64,000 bases of DNA from Massospora cicadina (lineage: Eukaryota; Entomophthoromycota; Entomophthoromycetes; Entomophthorales; Entomophthoraceae): positions 1-64,000 of the forward strand of contig JAKSZP010005259.1 of assembly GCA_022478985.1 (NCBI GenBank), written 5' to 3'. Of this stretch, positions 21,870 to 33,200 are shown one piece after another; the stretch's first letter is position 1; each line of letters starts with the position of its first letter. Position numbers and translations under genes: made by a program. The notes under the pieces were generated by a model. That model was not told where the DNA came from. It made no database searches and saw only the letters and a list, made by a program, of their open reading frames with translations.

Positions 21870-23301
21870 TGTCATAAAAACTGCAGAAGAAGTTTAGACC
21901 GGCCTGCTAGTTGGGATGTGTAAGCACCCCAAAAAGCAACCCATAATTCCAGAGGCCTTACCGCATGTATGAAGTTGTATGGAGCCATGAATTGGGAAAT
22001 GATAAACCATTGGTGTAGGGCAATAGTGAACAGCAACCCAAGAATAAACCAAATAGAGATGACCCCAGACACTGGGGGTCTTGTAGCATGAGATGGTACC
22101 ACAGGTACATTTTCTACAAGGTCACCATTGGGTGGGTTCAATTCAACTGAGGTGACAAGGGGGCAGATCCTTGCCTGAAAAGGTGGTGGATGTAAGGCCA
22201 CAAGATCCCAGTATATTGTTGGCGGATGTTTGAAATAATGGGGTTGAATTGCTAAAGATATCTAGTTTGCTGAATCCAGTTGGCAATGGTAGGTGCCATA
22301 GTGACCTTCAGTACTGGTAAAGCCCATCCAGTATAGGGACTGACAGGCCACCAGAGTAAAGCCATTGGAAATGCAGCCAGAGGGATATCAATAAAATCAA
22401 AAATTGATAGTTTTTAGCAGCAAAGTTTTTTTTTAAGGAAAGCGAATAAATTTGACCAACAATTTTCTCAGTGCAATGCAACTGATTAAATAGTGGTCAA
22501 TTGATGTGAGAACAAGCAGGGATCGGGTCCCATAATTTCAACCTAACTGGCAAATTATTCAAAGATGGGGGAAAATAATCTCAATGGGAACCAACATCAA
22601 AGAGTTTGGAGGCAGGCCGAGTTGCTGTTGGTTTGACATTGAACACCTAAACTGAGGCTCAACTGCGTTTCCAACAGTTGGTGCGATGGCATCTGGCCTG
22701 ACAAGCAGCAGGAATCCCCCAGGGCCACCCCATATAGGGGCGGCCCCAATTGGTTGGGAATGGGTTTAGGATGCCCAAATCGCCTGTGCTCAATCGCTGG
22801 GCTGTTTGTTCAGTCAAAAGCATTGCATCGGCCCCAACACCCAAATTTCTGGAAGGGAGCTTTAAACTATTGTTGATGGTGTCCAATGCTAGACCCTGCA
22901 CATTGGGGATCATCCCTGAAAATTTTGAGGGGTTATTTTAACAATCGCGCTGTTGGCCAAATTGAGACTTTCAGTGATTCCAGCTGATGAATCAATCTTT
23001 GTCCCTTTTTGACTATGTGGATTCTGATTATTGGACTTATTTCTACTCATTTTTGGACCAATTGACTTCATTTCGGCGATCTTGGCGCAGATTTCCCTGA
23101 TCAGACGTACAAGTTTGGCTGAAGGGAGTGTGGGCACCAGGGTAGGAATCCAAAGAGGGGGGCTGTTACCCAGCGCTTGTCTACATGTGGGCGAGGTCAC
23201 CCTGGGTAACGAGGGGTACAGCCACCCTCTTTGGAACCTTTTTACTTGGAAATGGGAAGAGGTCCTGATTGACACACAGGGGACATTCCCCAGAACTTAC
23301 A
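21870..23301 (-). repeat. Chr-A 5' LTR, 1432 bp, coding-like
   Basis: Partner of 15991-17422. Carries the same two reading-frame regions: 22910-23275 plus 22659-22913 for the first (a shift near 22913 separates them) and 21872-22201 for the hydrophobic one. Several blocks, such as GTKIDS / GIKIDS and GMIPNVQ, are conserved in frame between the two LTRs. Confidence 0.92.
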
Positions 23302-25939
23302 CCATTATTGAGGATGGCCAAAAATTTTACTTTCTTAATGACAACTCCTATCCTCATTATTGTTCCTACATTTTTGAAAAGAAAATATAATGAATTCTTT
23401 GAGATGGAGCGTAGCATTGAGTTTTAAAGAAGTATAAGAATATTGTCCATAATCAATAGTAAGTTGTAATTATGTTGAAAGTGTCAAATCAGTAAGCCAA
23501 TAAATTGATCACATCACTAGCCCTACCAATTATTTCAGGACATCACAGAGCATAATTGAGGTTGGTTCCATCTGGTACCATGTCATCTACACTCACAGCA
23601 TTAAAACAAGTTGAAAACTTAATTTCAGCATGCGCACCTATACATAATAGCCAACATCTAAGTAACCCACTTCAGAATTTTTTTCAAAAGTGATCTCTAT
23701 ACAAGTTAGATGAGCATTTGAAGAGAGAGGTGTCAGGTACTACAGAATGTTGGCAATAGGGGTACCTGCCCTAAGCCAGAAAGCCTTTACCCCTGATCTC
23801 CTGTCTTTTAAATTTTCTTATAAAAGTCGCTTTCAAGATTTAAATATTATTACAGTAAGTGTGCATAGGACGCTCAGGCTTTTTGGTTTATGATCTTCAA
23901 TAGTCAAAACATAAGGCTTAAATGGAAATCCATTGGGTAGTCTAAATTTGTGGAAATTAGAAGCATCCAACTGGGCTTCTTTTATGTCACAAACATTTTG
24001 GAAATAGAGTTTCAAAGAAGTGATGTGCATAGCCAAAGAAGACTAAGGGGCCAAACCAGTCATAACAGCAGCTACTGCATCATAGAGGGTGAGCATCTTG
24101 GAAGTTAGAAAAGTTGAGTTTTAATATGTAATTATTTGGCAAACGCAGCAACAGATTCTCATTTCGCATAATTACATGAAATGGAGCCTGCTTTTACACG
24201 ATCAGGCTCTATTTTACACCATATACATTAATAAGCGTTTCCTTGACTTGGGACCAGATACTGAAACTATCTATATGTGGGCTCATAACTTCTTGAACTA
24301 GACAACTTAAACGAGAGAGTATATGTTTTATTTTCTGATGGTCGGCCGCTCTCATGGCTAACTCATAGACATACAAAAATGAGACAATGTCACCTTTAAC
24401 AGGGGTAAACTTGTTTTTAAGATGGGTTTAAAAGAGAAAGATTTACCACTGGTGATGGCATAGAAGGCAGGAGTATTGCATCCAGTAACCTCAGATCATA
24501 TTCAGTTGATCAAATAAACAAAAAAGCCGGGTATTCTTCTCTTGTATAGGTTTAGACGAGTTTGTATTGTTTCAAGAGAGAATTGGGTAGCAGATTCAAA
24601 TAAGAGACATACTGTCTTCAAGTGCAATCTTTTTAATCTCAAGACCTTCTACCCGCCTTTTTATTTCTTTAATTTTAAAGTAGAGATTAGATTGGAGAAA
24701 ACTCAAGTTTTTTTGTTAGTTTCTACGTCCTTTAACACATTTGAGGAAATCCTCCTTAATCTTATTACAACCCAAACCTTCATCTGGGGTAGTTTAAAGA
24801 TTGTAAATAAGTCTTATCTTTGATCAATAATCCTCACTTGATCCAAACGCTTGCAGACATCTTTTAAAAGGTCATCCCCTTCAATAGCACCCTTAACACT
24901 GTGAAACATTTTCTCACATATAGTAAAGCGATGAGAAAAGTATTGACATTTTCAGAAGGAGGACTTCAGCTTCAACTCATTCTCCATCAGAGAAATTTTA
25001 GTCTCCAAGGTTGAAAAAGAGCCGCAAATTTCTTTAGGAGGGCGACTCTCAAGCTTCCCAATGATAAAATAAAGCCTAAGATAATTTCTGTTTAAGAGCG
25101 ACAGTTTGCTGTTCATAATCTTTTTGAGAGGTAAAAGCTTGGTACAAGAGTTTGCTATGGGTTTAGGTTCATGTTTGTTAAATTCTTATAAAAAGTTATT
25201 TCACCAAAGACCAGGAAAAGGGTTTACTCATCCAGATCAAAACAGAATATCTTCATGGCTTATTCCATGTACTTCATAACACCAGAATCAATAATAGTAA
25301 CTTGATAATGAGGCTTAATATTGTCCTTTCAGTTCTCTTCTAATCAATATCTTGCATTTCCAACATGGCTGGACGCCAAGTTATAGAGGTTATAATAAGC
25401 GCTTCATTAGAGTTTCTTGAATATCTATGTAACGCCGAAGATCTTCATGATTCACTCCTAATAGATATTATATATTTGGAGCTTGAGAGAGTGAACAAAT
25501 TTTCAGGTGTAATCAAATTAGTAAGTTGACTTTAGGTACCTGAGAGAGTTCTGGACTTATAGTGAAACATCATAAGATCCTCAATGTAAGACCTCTATGA
25601 GGGGATGCAATGCTTCAGTTTTCAGGATGCTCTAAGTCAAATTTCTAATAACTTAAACGGAAGCCTTGTATTCCAATGAAATTCTATTATAACAACACAG
25701 CTGAGTTGTACGCCTAAAAATGTGAGAGCAAGAGGGCTATCCATCCTGTCATTGTCTTTACAATACCCATTCTTGACTCATCTAGTAATGCATAAGCAGG
25801 TGAATCTTCCATCTCTCTGTTAATAATTATAAATTGTGGTCTACAGGGCACCTGTAGTAAACAACTTGCTGAAATCCTGGTAAGGGGTGCTGCTAGCTGG
25901 TGCTTATCCTCCAGACTTAACAATAATGACAGACGCAGA
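23302..25939 (-). pseudogene. Gyp-B Gag and protease N-terminus
   Basis: At the left edge the minus frame reads KVKFLAILNNG and continues across Chr-A into SHKNVI at 15985 and below. The alignment with IFAILDTRSPENVV of Gyp-E identifies the protease active site, here NNGS in place of DTGS. The rest, up to the 5' LTR, should be Gag. Only short frames such as 23833-24036 (minus, 67 codons) remain, with no zinc knuckle seen. A 93-codon plus frame at 24542-24823 is a shadow in AT-rich sequence. Confidence 0.55.
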
Positions 25940-26769
25940 GGTTCTAAAACTTGGCAAAGATCTAAAATCTGGGATCAAAAGGTGTTCCACATGCGGCAGT
26001 GATAATTAATAAGATGATTGATATGACGACTAATCCTTTGTTTAAAAAAGTATGGGATTTTAATAACCCTTTGATCAATGAAAAGCTTAAAATTAATCTC
26101 AGGATAGAGACTGTGATCATGCAACATTCTGTATGTAGAATGTTTGCATTCAATATGGTCAAAGGGGAAGTACACGTGGATATAGATGGACTTCACAATT
26201 CTTCTGACATCATATTGCCATTTGACATCATGAGAATTTATATCTGGCAACGGTTTCAGATCATTGCCATTGTATCTGTTACTTTTCATGCTAATCCGCT
26301 GAATCTAGAGAAATTTCTCCTTTATTATTGTCTCAATAACAATATAAACTCTTATTCAAAATGACACTTTTCTGATCTAGGCTATTGCGTTTCAGATTGA
26401 GATAAAATGTTAATAATTTTTAGGTGGTGACTAATCAGAATCATTAAGATTTTCTTTCTGAACTGACTTAATGGTCATTGACTTGTGAGATGCATAAATG
26501 ACATATTTATTAGGTAATGATTTAATTTAATCAACTAATCATTAAGCTTTGATGTACTTAATTTTTGTAGGCTTGCTTAATTTCTGGCTTCTAATTGTTT
26601 GGGAATTTTTTTTTATTTTATAAACTTTTCAAGTCTATAGAAGGGGATGGGTTTCTCTCAAGTGGCATACCTAAATTCACGTAAGTGTGGGGATTTTCTT
26701 TTGAGCTAGTGTATGTAATTCTCTGAGTATTTTCTTTTTATTTAATAGGATGAATTGAGCTATTAGACA
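25940..26769 (-). repeat. Gyp-B 5' LTR
   Basis: Partner of 9631-10613 and free of the SINE, so it shows the pre-insertion state. Ends GCTATTAGACA at 26769, followed by TCTGA, the right-hand target duplication. The 104- and 121-codon frames on opposite strands at 25975-26364 are chance open frames inside the LTR. Confidence 0.8.
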
Positions 26770-28068
26770 TCTGAGTATTCTTAGCAATACAAAAATATAT
26801 ATGTCCAACACTGAGGGAGCTACATTAAACTTAAGGTCAATAATTGAGACTTTATAAGGTCCATATAGTTACCATCTACACCAATATCAAACAATGCATT
26901 AACCATCACTTTATAAGATCTTTATTGGAAGATCACAGAATAAGAATTGACCCCATTATTGTTTTCATATAGATTTGGAGAGGGAAGATTTAGACTATTA
27001 ATTTTAAATTTAACAGCTTGTTTTAGGAGATGGGATGACAGTGTGCCATGCTAAGAGCTTTTACCATGATCACCTGTTCAGGTGATAGTGTGTGGTTGTT
27101 AAAGTCTAATGTCAAATGTTACTATTTTTGTTGATAGGAGAGAGGTACTCTTCTTCACCGTGTAGACTGAAATTGAAGGAGGGCAAGGACCAGTGGTATC
27201 TGCTGTGCCAAAGCTGCGTTACAGGAAGAACGTTTTGAAGTATTATTGTTGGCCTGAGCTTTTGGAGTGAGGTTCTTTTCTGTGATGGGCTTTATAAGGG
27301 AGAAACAGTGCTAAGGGAGGTTTAGTTGCTAAAACTAATCTTTTAGTATGCTGTAGTGGGGCAGAACCTTTAGCTTGTGTCAGACGGACTGCAGCCTCAA
27401 AAGATGCGGCAAGAGGTCCCAAGATGGGTGGCTCATAGATACTGGATCCAGTGTGGCTCTGATGGCTGAAATAGCAACATCTAGGGGTAGGTCCTATAGG
27501 GGTGCTAAACCCATAAACGCCTCTATAAATACTTTATATGAGGATCTAGATTAAAAGTTGCATAGATGTAACAGAAACGTGGGATAGACTCTGGAGCATG
27601 CAATGATGAAGATTTGAGAGTGAGCTAGGGGAGTTGTGTTCCCTAATTTGTTAGCTGTACAAAGTATGCCCCAAAAAAAGGCGCACATCTCCATAAAGAG
27701 CGTCCAAGAGGGTCACACTTTGTTGAATATCAGTAGGAGGCAGAGATTAAGAACTGCCTGCTTTAAATATGATGATTTTACGCCAAGGCATCAAGCACCT
27801 ATTGGCCACCTCAGTTGAGGAAACAGGTTATAGATCCACAGCGATTAAGGAAGGTTGATTTATCCATTAACCTTTGTTGATGATTGGCTTGCTGTGCTCC
27901 CAGTGCTTGATAGCAGGACTTGGGAATAGGGAAATTTGAAAAACAGAGAATGATGATTTTTCAGGGCATATAAGTTTATTAACAGAAAGTAAGCAATTGC
28001 ATTGTCAAATACAGACAGAAGGGCGGAGAGTGATGAGGTTAGTGGCAGATTCACTATAATAGGTATGT
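26770..28068 (-). pseudogene. Chr-X Gag and aspartic protease remnant, minus strand
   Basis: Minus-strand translation at 26850-26905 reads MVNALFDIGVDGNYMDLIKS, a retropepsin active site in which DTGA has become DIGV (26877-26888). To the right, Gag-like coding continues: LDPVSMSHPSWDLLP near 27420-27460 and a 64-codon frame at 27860-28054 starting MNLPLTSSLSALLSVF. The left edge is the insertion point of Gyp-B; RT of the same element lies at 8150-9630. The order and the neighbouring LTR assign it to the Chr-A family. Confidence 0.6.
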
Positions 28069-29051
28069 GACTAAGTTTGAGAAAACTGGAATTTCAATCA
28101 GGGTTTGTCAGGACGCAGTGGATGTCCCAGAAAGCCATGTTCATAGACATCCAAATGATGTTTAAGTAAGGAAATCTGTGGTTGAAGAGTGGCAAGAAAT
28201 AATTTAGAAGGGTTACTAAATGCAACCACCACATGCTAAAGTTTTGTAATTGTAACAACCACGTGGATTGCAAATGTAGCAACCAAATTTGGGTGGGAAG
28301 AGTGGATGACAATCCATAAGGATCCGCAGTTAAGCGTCAGTGGTTAAACTAACATGGTCATAGTATTATAGATGAGTGTATTTCTTGAGATCGAGCTAAA
28401 CTCTATCTTGGCGTCGTTGATTTCCTAGTGTGTTAATGAATAAGTTAAGCAGACCACCCACTACATGGCCATGAACTGCATGGTTAAAAGGATAGTGTTC
28501 ATTGCTCAGATGTTTCTTTGGAAAAGAAACATAATGAAAGGGTGGCAGTATCCGTGCAGAGCAATTATGAATTCAGTTAATTTGAAGGGTTAGTACTACA
28601 TAAAATGATATTAAAGAATAAATTGGTGACTAATTCTTTTGAGGGCTGTCCATTATATATATTGTAAGGGTGTGATATAGGGATAACGCAGCAATGTACC
28701 TGTGCATGATAAATGGACGCTCAATGGTTAGATTCATCTAAGCTCCAAAATTTTTTATAAGTTTGGTTAATCAAAACCTAACATCATGCAACATGCCATA
28801 TTGATGGGCGGTGTGTATATAGGAAATTGGAATGCTGATGCAATCTGAGGGATCCTCAGAATTTTCTGTAATTGGATTGTATTGTCATTAAGTCTTTACT
28901 AAGTGCTCATGAGGTACTTGGATTGCTTAAAATTCATTCCAAGTTATCTTGGGGGACTTAAGCCTGTATTTTGGGATCTAGATGGTTTGAATACCCAATT
29001 CTAGGCTGTTTTATTAGTCTACCCCATCTTTGGCGTGCTAAGAATGATACT
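28069..29051 (-). repeat. Chr-X 5' LTR, low-coordinate part (split by Gyp-F)
   Basis: A minus frame at 28094-28312 ends MAFWDIHCVLTNPD, matching LAFWLAIWVLTHPN at the end of the hydrophobic frame in the Chr-A 3' LTR. Near 29030-29045 the minus strand reads LSTPKMG, then a stop, then TNK, matching VSPKMSINK of the first Chr-A LTR frame. The LTR continues at 35586-35863 beyond Gyp-F. The two parts total about 1.26 kb, against 1.43 kb for Chr-A. The left boundary (TGTGACTAAG) is tentative. Confidence 0.6.
29047..29051. repeat. Gyp-F target-site duplication, left
   Basis: ATACT here and AGACT at 35586-35590 flank Gyp-F, four of five bases matching. Confidence 0.7.
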
Positions 29052-29603
29052 TGTCGAGATTCTGATATGATTGGATGATAAGCCCTGAAGTGTTATCGAG
29101 GAATAGTGAGAATCTGCTGACTAGGAATATTTATGAGTATTTGAGCGCCTTGATGTGAGGTGATATTGGGTTATAACGTGTTGTTATTGGATCGCCTCCA
29201 AATAAGGCAATAAGGCGATGTCAACATTTTACAAATAGAATTTAGATCGCCTCAAATTAGGGCGATAGAGAGTTGAAGAGTACCAGCTGAAACCAATGAA
29301 AATTGGTGATTAGAATAGTCTAAGCTATGAGAACGGTATCATCCAAAGTTGTTGATATATAAGCGTGATGGGCAATTGAAAGAAGGAGGGTGTTAATAGT
29401 GGAGTAAGAGTGGAACCGTGAAGAGTCACTGTATTTATTTAAAATAAATAAAAGTGTTGTCAGGGCAATTGCTCCTATTTTCTTATAATTTCAGCGTATT
29501 TTGAGGACCAATGATCCCCAAATCATCTGTCTGTTGTTCAAGTGGGTTTGACCTGTGCAACCCTTATGGCGGATCCCAATGGTAACGCCCAAAAATTATA
29601 ACA
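29052..29603 (+). repeat. Gyp-F 5' LTR, 552 bp
   Basis: Starts TGTCGAGATTCTGA and ends AAAATTATAACA. Contains the TATA-like TATATAAG at 29356-29363, conserved in the 3' LTR. Retains several CpG sites (for example the GATCGCC blocks near 29190 and 29248) that are TpG or CpA in the 3' copy. Confidence 0.95.
29356..29363 (+). promoter_or_regulatory. Putative TATA box of the Gyp-F LTR
   Basis: TATATAAG lies about 300 bp into the LTR and is conserved exactly at 35339-35346. It is a plausible RNA polymerase II core promoter that would define the U3/R border shortly downstream. Confidence 0.5.
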
Positions 29604-29604
29604 T

Positions 29605-29619
29605 TAGTGCTCACTAAAG
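29605..29619 (+). promoter_or_regulatory. Gyp-F primer-binding site
   Basis: TAGTGCTCACTAAAG follows the 5' LTR by one base and matches, with few changes, the TGGTGCTCAnTACAGG sites of Gyp-D, Gyp-E and Gyp-G. The second base has changed from G to A. The priming tRNA is not identified. Confidence 0.6.
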
Positions 29620-29699
29620 AGGCTCATTGATCAACTACTAAAAAATCAAAATCTAGTTACCGGCTAAGTCTCATAAAGCCTGCTTTGCCAAGGAATCTT

Positions 29700-31300
29700 C
29701 ACAAAGCACTGCACCAGTCAAATATGAGAAACTCAAACTCACTTTAGATGCAGTGTTCAAGAAACAGGATGTACTTCTTCAAGAATGGAATGCTGTTATG
29801 CACCAGCTCAATAGAACGTTTAGTCAAATGCAAATTCTATGACAACAAAACAAAGAACTTGCCAATCGCTTGGATGACACCACCAAATGACCACATTGCG
29901 TGGAGCAGAAATTGACCTTTACCTTCTAGCCATCTCATTGGGAAGAGGAAGAATGACTAGGGGGATACAATACAATGAGGAATATGAAGCTGGTCAAAGC
30001 TACTACACCCATGATTGTAGCTCTGGATATGATCATGAATCAGAGCGTCAATTCCCTCAAGTGATGGCAGTGCTACCCATGGCAGAAGGCCACGCTACCT
30101 CCAAAGCAGTGGACATCCCAACTTCTGCTGTACCAGCTTCTCATTGAGAGGCTGCCTTTGGATTTTGACCTACTCCTCCGTATGCCCCAAAAAGTTGCAT
30201 CTATGAATAGGACGAGGAGGTCAATATTGAGAAGCTGCATCCATTTGATCAAAATGGGAATATTAATGGCTTCTTCAAATGGTCAGAGTTTGCAGCAGAA
30301 AGTGCATCCAATTGATGTAAAGCAAAACAGATGATAACTGCCTTGGATGTTGGGAGTGCTGATCAAGTCACCTGTTACCTCCCAAGCAGCTCTGTTACCT
30401 ACCAAGATGTAAAGGATACCATGCTTCGACTGTTTGGGGGCACCTCAAAGATTTTACAGCAAAAGGAGGAATTCTTGATGGATGGGTTCCACCATAATGA
30501 GACCCTCATGGAGATCGTTGATCAATTTATGACAGAAGCTCACATGTTGATTGGGGCAGGATACTTAACAGAAGCTGATGTATGCTTTGCAATAACCTCC
30601 ATGATGAAGCCATACCATGATCTTCACAATGTCATTTTGCCAATTCTGGATGACAAAGTTCCCCTGCTCAAATTTTGCAGTCTTTGTGCCTCAAATACCC
30701 CAACTTTTTGCTGCCAAATATGGAATGGAAAAATACCGCCTCCACTCGACCCTCTTACTTGGGGGAATACGCTCATTCAGCCCACACACTGCCTAGCAAC
30801 CCCAAACCTACTATAATTCTGCACCTCATCCTTGGCCAAATTATTCTCAAAAATACAATTACCGCCCTGGGGCCGTTTATGAAAATTGTCAGCAGCCTAA
30901 CTACTGACCCAGACCTAGTTACGCCAAACAACAGCAATTATCTTACCAACCTGGCCCTAGTTACACTGAACACCCCCAAAATTTCTGACCTGGACCCTCT
31001 TATAAAAACCAAGGATGCGGCTCTTATGGGGTTAGTTGCTATGAATGCAGTCGCCCTAGACACTTGGCAAGAAGCTGCCCTAACCGTCGTGTGCACTAGT
31101 GCAACAAGATCAATACTACCAAGGAAAAGATGGATCGGAGTAGAGATAGAAATCTCTACCTCTGCGATCCCAACCCCAAACATCCCTGAATCAATAGTAG
31201 TATATCCCGCGGAAGTCCATCAATATGATGATGGGATTTTATACCACCAGGCAGTTGGAGCAGTGAAAGTATTGGCATGAGCTAAAGCCAAGGCTGCAGT
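29700..31300 (+). pseudogene. Gyp-F Gag with repeat region and CCHC zinc knuckle
   Basis: A capsid-like part is best seen in the 161-codon frame 30331-30816 (DVKDTMLRLFGGTSKILQQK and EFLMDGFHHNETLMEIVDQF). After a frameshift near 30675 there follow four copies of a 14-residue repeat with core PGPSY (30856-31010). A CX2CX4HX4C knuckle CYECSRPRHLARSC lies at 31037-31078. The knuckle would bind the element's RNA. Two TGA stops in the repeats stand where Trp codons are expected. The 201-codon frame 30675-31280 overlaps but is mostly out of frame with Gag. Confidence 0.8.
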
Positions 31301-31479
31301 GGATGAAGGACCTCAGGAGCAATCAAAGCCATACACCTGCCAAATGCTTGATCAAGCTCCCTCGGACAAGATGGATTTTCCACATATGTGCCAATTCTGA
31401 AAGGAGTAAATGTTGCCCTTATGGTAGACGCCATTGTTAAAGGATACCCCAAAGTTGGTGAGGGGATAATGAGTTACTC

Positions 31480-31990
31480 GTAAAAAGATATCCTGTAAAT
31501 TTCCACATATTAAACAGTCAATATTCTTCATATTCCAAGTGTAAATACTATGATATTTTTTAGCAAAAAATAGAGTTCGCACTATAATAGATACAGGAGC
31601 TCTAATCAACATAGTTTCAACTAAGTTGATGGCGAAGTTGAGGTTAAAATCTTGTGTGGACCATTAAATGGTGTATGGGACCTCTGGAGCAGAAAACATC
31701 ATCTCTGAGGGAGCGTACAGTGCGCTACCTTTGCAGTTTGGGTCCATTGTCATTGTAGCTCCAGCGATTGTGCTACCAGACAATACTTACAACTTGCTAA
31801 TCAGAACTGCTTTCCTGCAACATTTTGGGGCTGTAGTTGATATGATGGAGGAGACCTTCGCAATTTTGGGACAATAAATCCAAATTTACTTTACCTCTCA
31901 GTGGAGTGTCGAAGGATCTGGTGCACATGTGTCATATCAAACTTGCATATAGTGATGGGATGATTCCAGTTTGCTATCTTCAACTAAAAA
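31480..31990 (+). pseudogene. Gyp-F aspartic protease
   Basis: The frame near 31570 reads VRTIIDTGALINIVSTKLM; the active-site DTGA codons are at 31590-31601. It continues in the 69-codon frame 31668-31877, with PLQFGSIVIVAPAIVLPDNT and YNLLIRTAFLQHFGA, the retropepsin C-terminal block (ILIG in relatives). One stop and one shift interrupt it. The active-site triad is intact. Confidence 0.8.
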
Positions 31991-33200
31991 GCAAGACTTG
32001 GCACCTTCCCCAGCAGATATACAAATACCAAGGGCTACCTCTCAGAGCTGCAGGGCCTATATCTATTCCTTATGGACACCAAGTCCTAGTGAACACCGAG
32101 TTAAAAGTGGAAGTTCCTGTCAGGCTTTATGGGGAGGTCATTAGTCCCTATCAGCAAACATGGCTTGAGCCTCATGTGGCTCCAGGGATTATACTCCCAG
32201 GGCATGGAGAGATCGAGATTTTGATAGTGAATCTCCAGAGTGAACCAATGCAAATCTGCTGACACCAAATAGTGGTGTATTTACACTTGACCTCAATCAT
32301 GGACGTCCTTCAGGTTTATGAGTTCAGTTCATTAGGTGAATTTGGTCTAACTGTCAAGTCGACGCCTGGAATAATGACAGTGGTACCATGGAAGAACTTA
32401 ATGGGGCTATTAAAAGAACAAAAAGACCAAGCAATAGCTTTATTCTAGAAGTATAAGGAGATTTTCGCCGTTGACAACCACAATTTAGGGTGTGCTCAGG
32501 GGATGGTCCATTGATAGATTCAGGAGATCATCCCCATAAGGTCTTGGCCAATCTGCTGATTGAGGGCAGTGGAAGATGTTGTCACTGTAAAAATTGATAA
32601 GTTGCTGGAGCAAGGGATGCTCAAACCATCCAAGAGTCTATGGGCTTCACCCATTCTGATTGTAAAAAAAAGGATGGCATTAACTGCGTAGTAATAGACT
32701 ACCGGAAGCTCAATAGTAATACAAAAAGGACTATACACCTTGCCGCAGATTGATGATTCTTTGGATCAGTTAGGGGGAGCTCGTTACTTCTCAGCGATGG
32801 ACTTGATATTGGGTTATTGCAAATCAAGTTGCCCACGGTGGAACAGGAGAAATGCGCCATTATCACATCCAAAGGCTTTTTCCAACTGACCCATATACCC
32901 CAAAGGCTGTGCAATGCCCCAGCTACATTCCAATGTGCCATGGACACTACCCTTGGTGACCTGAAGCTGTCATGTGTCCTTGAATACCTTGACGATTTCA
33001 ATGTTTTCTATCAAACCTTTTCTGAGTACCTTGACCATCTGGGAGCAGTATTCCACCAGCTTGCTAAGACAAACATCAAAATTAAGCCTCGAAAATGTGA
33101 CTTCTTCAAAGATCAGTTGTAATACCTGAGGGTTTGTGGTAGACTCCAAAGGGCTAAAAACACAGCTAGCCAAGGTGGAGGCCATCCAAAAAATGACTAC
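31991..33200 (+). pseudogene. Gyp-F reverse transcriptase
   Basis: An upstream 118-codon frame (31906-32262) links protease to RT. RT landmarks: LWASPILIVKK near 32640, TLPQIDDSLDQLGGARYFSA near 32740-32800, RLCNAPATFQCAMDTTLGDL near 32905-32965, and an intact YLDD box at 32985-32996 inside the 101-codon frame 32817-33122. The frame then reads LGAVFHQLAKTNIKIKPRKC. A frameshift near 32815 separates palm from fingers. With its catalytic Asp pair kept, this is one of the two best RTs in the window. Confidence 0.85.

Larger units (their letters stand above)
15991..23301 (-). mobile_element. Chr-A: complete but inactive chromovirus (Ty3/Gypsy with chromodomain), minus strand
   Basis: A 7.3-kb element with two 1432-bp LTRs (15991-17422 and 21870-23301), both starting TG and ending CA in either strand's reading. 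It is flanked by CCATG (15986-15990) and CCATT (23302-23306). Internal order on the minus strand is gag, protease, RT, RNase H, integrase, chromodomain. A purine-rich tract abuts the 3' LTR. Frames are broken by several stops and shifts. The LTRs agree at about 85-88 percent by eye. The insertion site is the protease active site of Gyp-B. Confidence 0.92.
9631..26769 (-). mobile_element. Gyp-B: Ty3/Gypsy LTR retrotransposon, minus strand, heavily nested
   Basis: The two LTRs (9631-10613 and 25940-26769) are 832 bp and 830 bp after subtracting SINE S1 and its duplication. The element is flanked by imperfect 5-bp duplications (GCTGA at 9626-9630, TCTGA at 26770-26774). Internal order on the minus strand is gag, protease, RT, RNase H, integrase. 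It has received Chr-A (15991-23301) inside the protease, Rp2 (13660-15577) between protease and RT, and S1 in the 3' LTR. Protease and RNase H regions resemble Gyp-E, so both belong to one lineage. Confidence 0.8.

Noticed and set aside
26008..26364. Long overlapping frames on both strands (104 and 121 codons) as a possible host gene
   Set aside because: The sequence is part of the Gyp-B 5' LTR. The other LTR copy at 9700-10060 has the same sequence with both frames interrupted.
27424..27485. Plus-strand WLIDTGSSVALMAEIA, which looks like a protease active site
   Set aside because: The surrounding plus frame has no other protease feature. The opposite strand reads continuously as Gag-like sequence of Chr-X, with its own protease active site further along at 26877-26888. 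The DTGSS match is judged a coincidence.
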